Positions 1-8,229 of a stretch of DNA of 43,943 nt are shown here, one piece after another. Under the pieces are notes generated by a model. The model was not told where the DNA came from. It saw only the letters and a program-made list of their open reading frames with translations, and did no database searches. Each line of letters starts with the position of its first letter. Position 1 is the stretch's first letter. Made by a program: the position numbers and the translations under genes. Location: contig SVHP01000007.1 of the NCBI GenBank assembly GCA_015055735.1, positions 1 through 43,943 on the forward strand. The letters are read 5' to 3'. The stretch comes from Clostridiales bacterium (GTDB taxonomy: Bacteria; Bacillota; Clostridia; Christensenellales; Borkfalkiaceae).

Positions 1-3
1 TTT

Positions 4-95
4 TGGCGGAGAAAGAGGGATTTGAACCCTCGCTGCGCTTATCACACACTACTCCCTTAGCAGGGGAGCCCCTTCGGCCTCTTGGGTATTTCTCC
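4..95 (-). tRNA. tRNA-Ser (anticodon GCT)
   Basis: The reverse strand folds as a class II (long variable arm) tRNA. The acceptor stem GGAGAAA pairs with TTTCTCC, followed by discriminator G and an encoded CCA at 4-6. The anticodon arm is CTCCC-CTGCTAA-GGGAG, giving anticodon GCT, which reads AGC/AGT serine codons. A long variable arm and the T-arm GAGGG-TTCAAAT-CCCTC follow. The gene is complete. It lies downstream of a promoter at 340-368 and of a broken duplicate of its own 5' part at 253-283. Any terminator lies left of the window. Confidence 0.96.
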
Positions 96-103
96 AAAGT
101 TTT

Positions 104-252
104 TATAAATATTTTATTAAATTATCACTAACTTTATTTTGGGCGAACCTGCTAAGGGAACCGAAGCAGGGGGGCGACGCGTTAAGCAAACAGTCCTGTA
201 AACTGTTTGTAGCCAAAGCCCACGAGTGATTTTATCACGAGAGCGAGGCGCG
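104..252. other. Hairpin-rich spacer between tRNA-Ser and its 5' remnant
   Basis: There is no ORF here. The segment is more GC-rich than its flanks and made of short self-complementary pieces. One is CCTGC...GCAGG at 148-170, whose left part (148-159, CCTGCTAAGGGA) is an inverted copy of the tRNA-Ser anticodon-arm sequence at 53-64. Another is AAACAGT-(7 nt)-ACTGTTT near 187-209. A third is GTGAT/ATCAC near 225-239. It looks like scrambled tRNA-derived material. I recognise no known element. Confidence 0.6.
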
Positions 253-283
253 TTCGGCCTCTTGGGTATTTCTCCAAAGTTTT
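253..283 (-). pseudogene. Duplicated 5' fragment of the tRNA-Ser gene
   Basis: These 31 bases are identical to 73-103: the first 23 bases of the tRNA-Ser (acceptor 5' strand and D-arm start, GGAGAAATACCC...) plus its immediate 5' flank. After the D-loop the identity stops and no anticodon arm, T-arm or 3' acceptor strand follows. It therefore cannot be a functional tRNA. It is closer to the promoter than the intact copy, so the primary transcript should carry both. The repeat spacing is 180 bp. A broken tandem duplication or a recombination scar are both possible. Confidence 0.85.
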
Positions 284-339
284 AGAATTCATTATTAAAT
301 TAGTGCATTTCGTTCAAACAACGAATTGCTACTTTTGAT

Positions 340-368
340 ATGTTATCATAAAAAAGTTTATTTGTCAA
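340..368 (-). promoter_or_regulatory. Promoter for the tRNA-Ser transcript
   Basis: On the reverse strand TTGACA (363-368) is followed after exactly 17 bases by TAACAT (340-345). It points at the tRNA-Ser fragment and the intact tRNA. A small hairpin, TTCGTT-CAAAC-AACGAA (309-325), lies just downstream of the expected start. No other gene is available for it to drive on this strand inside the window. Confidence 0.75.
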
Positions 369-421
369 AGTTTTTTTTGCGTTTATAAAACTTTTCTAAA
401 AACTTTATGATATTTTTTTAT

Positions 422-1303
422 TTAATTTTCATTTTGCTCTATTTTTTGTTGCTCTAAAGGTTGTTTTTCGGCAGTTCCAAATAAAAGCACGCCACGAATT
501 GCATTATATTTATCATTTCTTATTTTTAGTTTAGTACTTTTCTTTCCGTCGTAACAAATCAAATACCCTTGACTTTTAAGCCCGTTTTTAGCGTTTCTTA
601 AAACGAGGCTTTGTCCTTGATAAAGTTCAGGGAATTCCCCCTTTTCGTCATATACTATTTTATAATCGGGTGCAAGTATAGTTTCAGTAACGACACTTTG
701 TCTAGCATATTTTTCTTTCATTTTTTCGCCGTAAATACTAATCGTTATCTTATTATTATCAGCCACAGCCTTGACTAAAATAGGATTATGGGTATTATTT
801 ACAAACCTTAAATCAGCCCAACCAGAATTAACCATAGCGTCAAAAGACGGTGGAACGTAACTAACTGCTAGGCTATGTGGATGATATTCGGTCACCATAA
901 GTCCCGACAAGAGCACGGCGTTATACAAAGTGGTTGAAACTTGACAAACTCCACCACCCACACCGTCAACGAACTCTCCGTCGACTATTATTTTTGCGTT
1001 CTTAAATCCCCTTGAAACAGTTCTTTCCCCCACTACATTATTAAACGAAAACTCTGCGCCAACGTCTATAAAAGTGTTATCTAAATATTTGCTTGCCACC
1101 TTTATATTGTTCTTTCTTTGTTCGGTCGATGAAATATAAGTCGTGCTAAAACTTGCCCTTAAAACTAATTCTTGTGCTTGCAAATCGTAATACGGCATAG
1201 CGTTAGCATTTTTAACGCTTAACGAAAAACAATTTAAACATACGCCAAGCGCTAATATAAATATAATAAGTATCCCACTTTTTTTGCAATAAAATCTTGC
1301 CAT
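422..1303 (-). CDS. VanW-domain protein, membrane-anchored or secreted
   Basis: 293 aa. The N-terminus has basic residues followed by a hydrophobic stretch (about residues 10-30, GILIIFILALG...), a signal peptide or membrane anchor. The conserved VanW core spans about residues 75-200: FSFNNVVGERT, then the glycine-rich VDGVGGGVCQVSTTLYNA block and YHPHS. VanW occurs in some vancomycin-resistance clusters and widely in Gram-positive cell-envelope proteins; its biochemical role is not settled. No van genes are nearby, so this is not evidence of glycopeptide resistance. No convincing Shine-Dalgarno precedes the ATG. A TTGCAT-N18-TATACT promoter-like pair lies only a few bases upstream, so the message may be nearly leaderless. 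It follows the nagB terminator and appears to be a separate transcript. Confidence 0.88.
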   Translation of the reverse strand: MARFYCKKSGILIIFILALGVCLNCFSLSVKNANAMPYYDLQAQELVLRASFSTTYISSTEQRKNNIKVASKYLDNTFIDVGAEFSFNNVVGERTVSRGFKNAKIIVDGEFVDGVGGGVCQVSTTLYNAVLLSGLMVTEYHPHSLAVSYVPPSFDAMVNSGWADLRFVNNTHNPILVKAVADNNKITISIYGEKMKEKYARQSVVTETILAPDYKIVYDEKGEFPELYQGQSLVLRNAKNGLKSQGYLICYDGKKSTKLKIRNDKYNAIRGVLLFGTAEKQPLEQQKIEQNEN

Positions 1304-1342
1304 AATTCATATTTAGTATAAATATTTTGCTTAAAATAATGC

Positions 1343-1376
1343 AAAAAGCCACTAATTACTAAAAATAGTGGCTTTT
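1343..1376 (-). terminator. Intrinsic terminator after nagB
   Basis: The reverse strand has an 11-bp stem AAAAGCCACTA / TAGTGGCTTTT with an 11-base loop, followed by a T run. It sits 24 bases past the nagB stop codon and separates nagB from the VanW gene. Confidence 0.88.
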
Positions 1377-1399
1377 GATATATAGTATTTTAATCTAAA

Positions 1400-2185
1400 T
1401 TATTTTTCGTCTTTGCAAATTTCTTTGAAATACTTGTAAGTATCTACTTTTAATTCGCCACAAGCCGCTTCGTCACAAACGATAATACCGTCTTTATGCA
1501 ACTGCAACGCACTTATAGTCCAAGCGTGGTCAACACCACCTTCTACACAATGACGTAATGCGCGAGCCTTATTGTGTCCACTAATGAGTAACATTACTTG
1601 TTTAGAATCGCAAACCGTACCAACGCCAACCGAAAGAGCAGTCTTTGGAACTTTATTTGGGTCGTTATCAAAGAAACGAGAGTTAACGATCAAAGTATCT
1701 TCGGTAAGCGCACGAACGCCCGTGCGAGAAGTTAAAGAAGTGAAAGGTTCGTTGAATGCTATATGTCCGTCAACACCACTTCCACCCATGAATAAGTCAA
1801 TGCCACCGTAAGATGCGATTTTATCTTCGTAACGTTGACATTCTGCCTCTAAATCTTCAGCCATACCGTTTAGAATATTGATATTCTCTCTAGGAATATC
1901 GATATGGTTAAAGAAATTATCGTGCATAAAGTACCAATAACTTTGGTCGTGTTCTCTTGGCAAGCCAACGTATTCGTCCATATTGAAAGTAACGACGTTT
2001 TTGAAAGTCACTTTACCTTCTTTATTCATTTTAATTAGATTTTTATAAACGCCGAGTGGCGAAGAACCGGTAGGCAAGCCTAACACGAAAGGACGGTCTT
2101 CCTTATGATTATTGATAGCGTTTGCAATGTGATTTGCTGCCCACAAACTCATTTGTTCGTAATCTTGATTGATAATTAACTTCAT
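1400..2185 (-). CDS. nagB: Glucosamine-6-phosphate deaminase
   Basis: 261 aa, normal length for the family. It converts glucosamine-6-phosphate to fructose-6-phosphate and ammonia in the cytoplasm, linking amino-sugar catabolism to glycolysis. Family signatures are present: [13 protein letters not shown] near residue 35, [10 protein letters not shown] near residue 67 with the catalytic Asp, and [13 protein letters not shown] near residue 135. The start is fixed by AAGGAG eight bases before the ATG. It is a single-gene transcript with its own promoter (2228-2256) and terminator. No nagA lies in the window. By balancing amino-sugar pools it may affect UDP-GlcNAc supply to the polysaccharide operon, but that link is inference. 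Confidence 0.97.
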   Translation of the reverse strand: MKLIINQDYEQMSLWAANHIANAINNHKEDRPFVLGLPTGSSPLGVYKNLIKMNKEGKVTFKNVVTFNMDEYVGLPREHDQSYWYFMHDNFFNHIDIPRENINILNGMAEDLEAECQRYEDKIASYGGIDLFMGGSGVDGHIAFNEPFTSLTSRTGVRALTEDTLIVNSRFFDNDPNKVPKTALSVGVGTVCDSKQVMLLISGHNKARALRHCVEGGVDHAWTISALQLHKDGIIVCDEAACGELKVDTYKYFKEICKDEK

Positions 2186-2227
2186 AAAAATACTCCTTAT
2201 TTATAAATTTGAAAAACCTTTTTTAAA

Positions 2228-2263
2228 ATTATACATTTTATTATTTACTTTGTAAAGCGCTTT
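2228..2263 (-). promoter_or_regulatory. nagB promoter with palindrome over the -35 box
   Basis: On the reverse strand TTTACA (2251-2256) and a perfect TATAAT (2228-2233) are separated by 17 bases. The 10-bp palindrome AAAGCGCTTT (2254-2263) overlaps the -35 hexamer. Its AAGCGCTT core resembles the centre of catabolite-responsive (cre) sites, but the flanking TG and CA positions do not match, so a CcpA assignment is weak. A dedicated amino-sugar repressor is equally possible. Position and symmetry suggest a repressor site. Confidence 0.7.
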
Positions 2264-2308
2264 TTTATTCCTTTTTTGTAAAAAACTAACTCTATATTGT
2301 CAAAAAAC

Positions 2309-3100
2309 TTAATCTTCATTTTCATAATATAAATCAGTACCAATAAATGCTGCTTGCGCAAAATCTTTTTCGTTATGGCGAATTATATAATCTATATAAC
2401 TTTCGATCATTTTAGCCGACAAAACGTAGCCCGTAGGCGTCATATGCCCTAAGAAAAAGCGATCGCAAAAAGCCTTGTCATAAGCTGGCGCATAAGTAAA
2501 CAAATCGATAAGATAAGTTCTATCAAAAAACTTGGTCAAATCATCTAATCGGTCACGAAAATTTTTACTAATCGCATCATTTTCATCACCGTAACGAGGA
2601 AGAGTAATGAGAAAAAATTTTGCGCGTGGTTGTAATTGTTTTAAGCGTTGTATTATTTGCGCGTAGTACCCGATAAAAGTCGGTTTATTATTTTCATAAT
2701 TATCCTTATCTATATCAGAAATATCGCCGAGTTCTTGTTTTTGCCCTATTATATCGTTAACACCTAGCGCTATTATATAGGCTTGGCAAAGTTTATCTTT
2801 TTCCCAAAACCCGTTAGCAGATGCAAAACTTTGCATATATTCTTTTGCAGTCATACCACCACGAGAAAAATTGTAAACCTTTGAACCCGTATCACGCGCC
2901 ATAACTTGACCCCACGAGTAATCATAGAAATCGTGATATTGTTTTTCGCCCTTATCGTTTCTAGACTCAAATTCTCCCGATGCTAAACTATCGCCTATAC
3001 AACCGATAGTGCGAAAAATGGAACAATACCCACCGTTTGAAACCATTCTATCCAAAGGCTTTTCATTTGGATCTAAAGCAATAAATTGTTCAATATTCAT
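2309..3100 (-). CDS. SGNH/GDSL-family hydrolase
   Basis: 263 aa. Block I is IGCIGDSLASGE with the nucleophile Ser near residue 38. The GVNDI block near residue 111 supplies the oxyanion-hole Asn, and a C-terminal His is in GHMTPTGY. The family hydrolyses esters, often acetyl groups on sugars; the substrate here is not known. There is no signal peptide, so it is probably cytoplasmic. The start is supported by a GGGGA-type ribosome site. It lies 37 bases downstream of the MFS transporter in the same direction and is probably co-transcribed, suggesting it acts on the imported compound. No strong terminator is seen before the nagB promoter. Confidence 0.85.
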   Translation of the reverse strand: MNIEQFIALDPNEKPLDRMVSNGGYCSIFRTIGCIGDSLASGEFESRNDKGEKQYHDFYDYSWGQVMARDTGSKVYNFSRGGMTAKEYMQSFASANGFWEKDKLCQAYIIALGVNDIIGQKQELGDISDIDKDNYENNKPTFIGYYAQIIQRLKQLQPRAKFFLITLPRYGDENDAISKNFRDRLDDLTKFFDRTYLIDLFTYAPAYDKAFCDRFFLGHMTPTGYVLSAKMIESYIDYIIRHNEKDFAQAAFIGTDLYYENED

Positions 3101-3137
3101 TTTTAATTCCCCTTATTCGTAATATATAAATATTATA

Positions 3138-4412
3138 TCAACCAAGTGCTTTTCCGTCAAGCATTGACTTTTTATTTTCTTTATTAAAATGTTTTTTCAT
3201 AATACCCAATACCACCAATCCTAGTATAGGGAAAATAGTGACTACTAATATCCCTACCTTAAAGCCCACTTGTTCGGGGGTAACTGCAAAAGTATTAGAC
3301 ATAGATATTGCCCAATCGGTTACTGCCACGTTATCGATAATAATTCCGAACAGTTGTGGTGCAAAAGACGCGCCAAAGTCCCCACCTGCCGCCATTAAGG
3401 CGTAAGCAGCAACGCCAACTCGTGGAATTTTTTCTTCCATAAGAATAAGCGTTCCTGGCCAAAGCATAGAAGTACAAATACCGAGCGCTACACAAGCGAT
3501 TAAGGAAACCACTGCGTTTGGCGAAACTGCCGCTAAAATATAGCAAAGCACAGAGCCAAACATACTCCAAGCGATAACTGAAAAAATATTTTTACCAAAC
3601 TTCGCATAAGCCGTTCTAGTTAGGGCGAGTAATACTGCGAAAAGCGCCATACCAAAGACGTCGCCGTACATTTTTGGAATATTTAACGCCTTTTCTGCAA
3701 ATGCCGAGATCCAATTTGACATGGTATTTTCAGCGCACGCACCAAGAAAAATACATATTACGCAAAGACTAAGCCCAACAGTTCTATGCTTTGACTTTTC
3801 CTTGCCTTTTTCCACCTGCCCTATACTCATTTCAGGAAGTTTGCTCTTCATTAGTAAAATCCAAGCGATTATAGGTAAGATTGCCCATAAAAGAGTAAGA
3901 TAATTCCAATAATTTTTCCCTACGAACTTAACAAACAACGTACTTATCACTACCACGCTAGTAAGCCCATAGCCATATATAGAGTGCAATGCACTCATAT
4001 CTTTGTCGGGTGTATCGGACGGAAGGGCTGCAATAAGTGGGCTTGTTAAAACTTCGTTAAGCCCAGCGGCAAGTGAAAATATGATTGTACCTATAACTAG
4101 CCCCACGTACGCTCGGTTTGGAAAAATAGTCGGTATTATCGCATAAACGCAAAGCCCAAAGGCAGTTATAAAAGGCATGATGCGTATAGTTTTATGTATA
4201 TTAAAACGTTTGCTAAAAAAACTAAAAATAAGGTCGACCCCTAGTTGCGTACAAAAATTTATTAAAACTAGAGTACCTAAAAGGGTATAACTGATATTAT
4301 ATGCGCTTTGAAAAACCGAAAACAAAATTGGTGGTAAACCAAATACCGAAGCCATAGCAAAAGAAGTAAAATAACAAGTATATTTGGTGCGCTTTGCTTG
4401 TGCCTTATTCAC
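3138..4412 (-). CDS. Major facilitator superfamily transporter
   Basis: 424 aa, hydrophobic throughout with about a dozen membrane segments, the usual MFS length. It begins with GTG, preceded by AGGAAGGAA, which fixes the start. It has the general look of MFS sugar or small-solute permeases (GLPPILFSVFQSAYNISYTLLG at the first helices), but I cannot name a substrate. It is the first gene of a two-gene operon with the SGNH hydrolase, from a TTGAAT-N17-TATAAT promoter. Uptake of an esterified carbohydrate followed by de-esterification is a reasonable inference from the pairing. Confidence 0.88.
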   Translation of the reverse strand: MNKAQAKRTKYTCYFTSFAMASVFGLPPILFSVFQSAYNISYTLLGTLVLINFCTQLGVDLIFSFFSKRFNIHKTIRIMPFITAFGLCVYAIIPTIFPNRAYVGLVIGTIIFSLAAGLNEVLTSPLIAALPSDTPDKDMSALHSIYGYGLTSVVVISTLFVKFVGKNYWNYLTLLWAILPIIAWILLMKSKLPEMSIGQVEKGKEKSKHRTVGLSLCVICIFLGACAENTMSNWISAFAEKALNIPKMYGDVFGMALFAVLLALTRTAYAKFGKNIFSVIAWSMFGSVLCYILAAVSPNAVVSLIACVALGICTSMLWPGTLILMEEKIPRVGVAAYALMAAGGDFGASFAPQLFGIIIDNVAVTDWAISMSNTFAVTPEQVGFKVGILVVTIFPILGLVVLGIMKKHFNKENKKSMLDGKALG

Positions 4413-4444
4413 AATTTTTTCCTTCCTTTTTACAAACTAGAGTT

Positions 4445-4473
4445 ATTATAATACTTTTACAAACAAAATTCAA
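4445..4473 (-). promoter_or_regulatory. Promoter of the MFS-SGNH operon
   Basis: On the reverse strand TTGAAT (4468-4473) and TATAAT (4445-4450) are 17 bases apart, about 33 bases before the GTG start. It lies downstream of the polysaccharide-operon terminator, so the two units look separately transcribed. Confidence 0.7.
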
Positions 4474-4527
4474 CTAAAAGCCCTATTGAATTTAATATTG
4501 AAAGTATCGAAAACCCATTTATCAATC

Positions 4528-4556
4528 AAAAAAACCATTAGTTGAACTAATGGTTT
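4528..4556 (-). terminator. Intrinsic terminator of the polysaccharide operon
   Basis: AAACCATTAGTT and AACTAATGGTTT form an almost perfect 25-base inverted repeat, followed on the reverse strand by seven T. It sits about 40 bases past the last gene of the operon and closes the roughly 24.7-kb transcription unit. Confidence 0.9.
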
Positions 4557-4595
4557 CTAATCTCCTTTCTTAAATGCTTTATTATCTATAATAGT

Positions 4596-5771
4596 TTATA
4601 AATGATTTATCCCTAAACCACTACGAATTTCTTTCATGTGAGCTAAATCGTTAGGTTCTACGTCGTTCATTTTCTTTAGTTGACCGATTGCTTTTGGTCG
4701 AGTAAATAATACCTGTGCCCAACGCACCACGTGGAAAATAGGCAATAGAATAATTGCTTTTTTCAGTATCGGAAACAAAAATTTCATTTGTTCGGTCGGC
4801 AAGAAAATCTTTTTCCAAATAGACTTTGACTTAGCCTTTTTATCGTTAGTTTGACTTGCGTTTGCAGCAACGTCTGACGCCGACTTTTTGCTTTGATTTG
4901 CAAGCAAAGAAGATTCCAAGATATGCTTTGCAAGTTTTAATGTAAATTCATCGGCCTTTTCATCTTCAAAGAAATAGTTAGCAACCTTTTCAAACTGTTC
5001 CTTAAATTGTCTTAAACCACACTTATCTAATTGTTCGTTTAAGTATTCTTCGTTTAGTTTATACGCCTTTCTATACAAATATATGTCTGTTAAATGGCGA
5101 ATACCAACACCTGCGCTTTCAGCAAAGTGGTAGGCTGAATGACCTAGTAATGAAATATAGAAAATCTCACGATCCAACTCGTAAAAGTATTTATAGCCGT
5201 CCCTTACTCTCGCCCTATCAAACCCCTTGTTTTCAACGCCAAAATATTGTTCTAAAGGCCCAACGAAAATGGTTTTATGAAGTTCAAAAATAGTTCTCGT
5301 AGTCGGATAATAAACTATATCGTGATGTTCGTCGTAACGCTTTGTGGCTAATCCTAGTTCATTTACCAACTCTCGTACTTCTTTTAACTCATTAACGTCG
5401 ATAAGCACGTCACAATCGGAAGCATAGCGCATGTCACTTGATGGGTACAATTTTTTTAGGTGGTAGCCCTTTAACGGCATATATTTTAAGCCACGTTTTT
5501 CAAATGCCGAAAGCACGGTTTCAATATCGTATGCACTTTGCACGTCTATCATTACGTGACGGTTAACCGAGCGTTGTATGGCAGTCAAAAACTGTGGAAG
5601 AATTTTTTCTTTCACGTTTTCAAGCGCTTTAAATACCACCGTACTCATAGAATGAGTTGCGCAAAGATTATAAAGTTGTTTATAGTCAAGCCCATCGGGA
5701 ACTATTTCTATCTTCTCGTTTTTAATCGCTTTTTTTACACACTCAACGAAAAACTTCTCGGTAATAGTCAC
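4596..5771 (-). CDS. Nucleotidyltransferase-fold protein (NTP_transf_5-like)
   Basis: 391 aa. The central block, roughly residues 85-180, has the pattern of the uncharacterised nucleotidyltransferase family PF14907: YMPLKGYHLKKLYP, then DMRYASDCDVLID with two metal-type Asp residues, then a long helical part starting FELHK. These proteins are often found in polysaccharide and peptide-product loci, but their reaction is not known. Residues near 300-330 are a low-complexity Lys/Ser/Ala linker and the C-terminus is moderately hydrophobic. Start is GTG with GGAGG 12 bases upstream. It is the last gene of the operon, 29 bases after capG. Assigned by fold pattern, not by function. Confidence 0.78.
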   Translation of the reverse strand: MTITEKFFVECVKKAIKNEKIEIVPDGLDYKQLYNLCATHSMSTVVFKALENVKEKILPQFLTAIQRSVNRHVMIDVQSAYDIETVLSAFEKRGLKYMPLKGYHLKKLYPSSDMRYASDCDVLIDVNELKEVRELVNELGLATKRYDEHHDIVYYPTTRTIFELHKTIFVGPLEQYFGVENKGFDRARVRDGYKYFYELDREIFYISLLGHSAYHFAESAGVGIRHLTDIYLYRKAYKLNEEYLNEQLDKCGLRQFKEQFEKVANYFFEDEKADEFTLKLAKHILESSLLANQSKKSASDVAANASQTNDKKAKSKSIWKKIFLPTEQMKFLFPILKKAIILLPIFHVVRWAQVLFTRPKAIGQLKKMNDVEPNDLAHMKEIRSGLGINHL

Positions 5772-5800
5772 TTAAAATCCAGCCTCCGTAAATAATCTGC

Positions 5801-6991
5801 TTAAAACTTTCTCCACACCATTTTATCGACCACACCCGTGTAGCTTTGAATAATTTTCACTACCTTTGTCGATACGTTTTCTTCCACGTAATCAGGTACG
5901 GGTATGCCGTAATTATTATCGCTATTTAACTCCACAGCCGTATCTACAGCTTGTAAAAGGTGCTTTTCGTCAATCCCTGCTAGCACAAAGCAAGCTTTGT
6001 CGAGCGCTTCTGGACGCTCGGTACTAGTTCTTATGCATACGGCTGGAAAAGGTTTTCCTACACTTGTAAAGAACGAACTTTCTTCAGGAAGTGTTCCACT
6101 ATCCGATACTACTGCAAATGCGTTCATTTGCAAGTTGTTGTAATCGTGAAAACCCAAAGGTTGATTTTGAATAACACGCTTATCAAGCTTAAATCCGCTT
6201 GATTCCAAACGCTTTTTACTTCTTGGATGACAACTATATAATATAGGCATATCGTACTTTTCAGCAAGCTTATTGATTGCCGTAAACAACGAATTAAAAT
6301 TGTTTTCAGTATCGATATTTTCTTCTCTATGCGCTGAAAGCAAAATATACTTTTTAGGTTGTAAGTTTAAGCGTTTTAGCACGTCGCTATTTTCAATTTC
6401 AGTTAGGTTATTATGCAATACTTCAGCCATAGGCGAACCCGTCACGTAAGTGCGTTCTTTTGGCATACCACACTCTATTAAATAACGGCGAGCGTGTTCG
6501 GAATACGCCAAATTAACGTCCGAAATAATATCTACTATACGACGGTTTGTTTCTTCAGGAAGGCACTCGTCCTTACACCTATTACCTGCTTCCATATGGA
6601 AAATTGGAATATGCAAGCGCTTTGCTGAAATTGCCGACAAACAACTATTGGTGTCCCCCAAAATAAGAAGGGCATCGGGCTTACAAGCGAGCATAAGTTT
6701 ATACGAACAGTTTATAATATTTCCAACCGTTGCGCCTAAATCATCGCCCACAGCGTCCATATACACTTCGGGATCGGCAAGTTTTAAGTCCTTAAAAAAC
6801 ACGCCGTTAAGGTTATAATCGTAGTTTTGACCAGTGTGTGCCAAAATGCAGTCAAAGTATTGACGACACTTATTTATAACTGCCGATAAGCGTATAATTT
6901 CAGGGCGAGTACCAACGATAATTAGCAGTTTCAATTTGCCGTTATCCTTAAATTTCACGTCTGAATAATCTAATTTAATTTTGGTTTCCAT
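5801..6991 (-). CDS. capG: UDP-N-acetylglucosamine 2-epimerase family, CapG-type (UDP-L-FucNAc synthase)
   Basis: 396 aa. Hallmarks of the non-hydrolysing 2-epimerases are present: IIVGTRPEIIRL near the N-terminus, HTGQN, LGDTNSCLSA, HMEAGNRC, PEETNRR, SAHREENID and SDSGTLPEES. Gene order capE-capF-capG means the probable reaction is C2 epimerisation of UDP-2-acetamido-2,6-dideoxy-L-talose to UDP-N-acetyl-L-fucosamine, the last step of the pathway known from Staphylococcus aureus Cap5EFG and Escherichia coli FnlABC. Without that context it would read as WecB (UDP-GlcNAc to UDP-ManNAc). The start has GAGGT ten bases upstream and follows capF by 26 bases. Cytoplasmic. Confidence 0.92.
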   Translation of the reverse strand: METKIKLDYSDVKFKDNGKLKLLIIVGTRPEIIRLSAVINKCRQYFDCILAHTGQNYDYNLNGVFFKDLKLADPEVYMDAVGDDLGATVGNIINCSYKLMLACKPDALLILGDTNSCLSAISAKRLHIPIFHMEAGNRCKDECLPEETNRRIVDIISDVNLAYSEHARRYLIECGMPKERTYVTGSPMAEVLHNNLTEIENSDVLKRLNLQPKKYILLSAHREENIDTENNFNSLFTAINKLAEKYDMPILYSCHPRSKKRLESSGFKLDKRVIQNQPLGFHDYNNLQMNAFAVVSDSGTLPEESSFFTSVGKPFPAVCIRTSTERPEALDKACFVLAGIDEKHLLQAVDTAVELNSDNNYGIPVPDYVEENVSTKVVKIIQSYTGVVDKMVWRKF

Positions 6992-7017
6992 AGTAATTTA
7001 CCTCGTATATGATGTGC

Positions 7018-8220
7018 TTACTCTACAATTTCAAAAAAAGTGTCGGGGTGGTTAGAATCAAACTGTTCGTTCGCCCACATAACCGTCACTAAATTTTCAG
7101 TTTTAGAAAGATTTATGATGTTGTGTGTATATCCAGGCAACATATGTACTGCTTGGATTTTATCGCCACTAACTTCAAAATTCAACACTTCGTCCGTACC
7201 GATTTTGCGTTGTTGAATTAAACCTTTACCTGCAACCACTATAAAAAATTCCCATTTAGTGTGGTGCCAGTGCTGACCTTTTGTAATGCCTGGTGTAGAA
7301 ATATTTATAGACACTTGTCCACATTTTTCGGTTTTTAATAGTTCGGTAAAACTACCCCTATCGTCTTTATTCATTTTTAAGTCGAACGCCACTTTTTCTT
7401 TAGGTAGATAACTTAAGTAAGTCGAATAAAGTTTTTTTGCAAAACTGCCGTTTGGTATTTCAGGAACAACTAGCGTTTTAGATTGCTCGTGGAATTTGTC
7501 TAGTAAATCGACTATTTCGCCAAGCGTAACTTTATGAGTGGTAGGTACAAAATAATATCTTCCGTTTTCTTTTTCAATAGGCGTCAACCCATCGTAATCA
7601 CAACGATGCCCTTTGCCTTCTAGAAGATCTAACATTTCTGCCACCAAATCGTCTATATATAAAAGTTCAAGTTCGGTCGCCCTATCGTTAACCGTAATCG
7701 GTAAATCGTTTGCAATATTGTTGCAAAAGGTAGCGACTGCGCTATTATAATTTGGTCTACACCACTTACCGAATAGATTAGGAAAACGATAAACGCAAAC
7801 TTTTCCACCACCGTTTTTTTCATAATCGAAAAAAAGTTCTTCGCCTGCTTTCTTACTCTTTCCATACTCGCCGACAGCATAACGACCGATTAAAGTCGCT
7901 TGTATAGAAGAAGAAAGCATGACAGGACATTTGTTGTTATATTTTTTTAACGTTTCAAGCAAGGTCGATGCAAAACCGAAATTGCCTTGCATAAATTCTT
8001 CTTGGCTTTGAGGACGGTTTACCCCTGCAAGATTGAACACGAAATCAGCTTTTTCACAATATGCATCTAAATCCGTAGGAATACTATCAATATCGTATTC
8101 AAAAATCTCTTCAATATTTAGAGTAGGACGAGTTTTGTCCTTTCCGTCTTTTAAGTTTTTCAAAACGGCGCAAAGGTTTTTGCCTACAAATCCTTTTGCC
8201 CCCGTAACTAGTATTTTCAT
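7018..8220 (-). CDS. capF: CapF-type bifunctional NAD(P)-dependent reductase with C-terminal cupin
   Basis: 400 aa, two domains. The N-terminal SDR/epimerase domain (about 1-270) starts KILVTGAKGFVG, the Rossmann motif, and carries the active-site YGKSK (YxxxK). The C-terminal cupin domain (about 285-400) has GQHWHHTKWEFFIVVAG with metal-type His residues. In S. aureus CapF the cupin and reductase domains act in sequence on the 4-keto product of CapE, giving UDP-2-acetamido-2,6-dideoxy-L-talose. Domain order and length match. Start has AAGGAT. It lies nine bases after capE and 26 before capG. Confidence 0.93.
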   Translation of the reverse strand: MKILVTGAKGFVGKNLCAVLKNLKDGKDKTRPTLNIEEIFEYDIDSIPTDLDAYCEKADFVFNLAGVNRPQSQEEFMQGNFGFASTLLETLKKYNNKCPVMLSSSIQATLIGRYAVGEYGKSKKAGEELFFDYEKNGGGKVCVYRFPNLFGKWCRPNYNSAVATFCNNIANDLPITVNDRATELELLYIDDLVAEMLDLLEGKGHRCDYDGLTPIEKENGRYYFVPTTHKVTLGEIVDLLDKFHEQSKTLVVPEIPNGSFAKKLYSTYLSYLPKEKVAFDLKMNKDDRGSFTELLKTEKCGQVSINISTPGITKGQHWHHTKWEFFIVVAGKGLIQQRKIGTDEVLNFEVSGDKIQAVHMLPGYTHNIINLSKTENLVTVMWANEQFDSNHPDTFFEIVE

Positions 8221-8229
8221 AATTTATCC

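Noticed and set aside
422-1303. VanW as evidence of vancomycin resistance
   Set aside because: No vanA/B ligase, vanH, vanX or two-component genes are nearby; VanW domains are widespread in Gram-positive bacteria.
2251-2264. cre (CcpA) site at nagB
   Set aside because: Only the AAGCGCTT core fits; the outer TG and CA positions do not. Kept as a generic palindrome.
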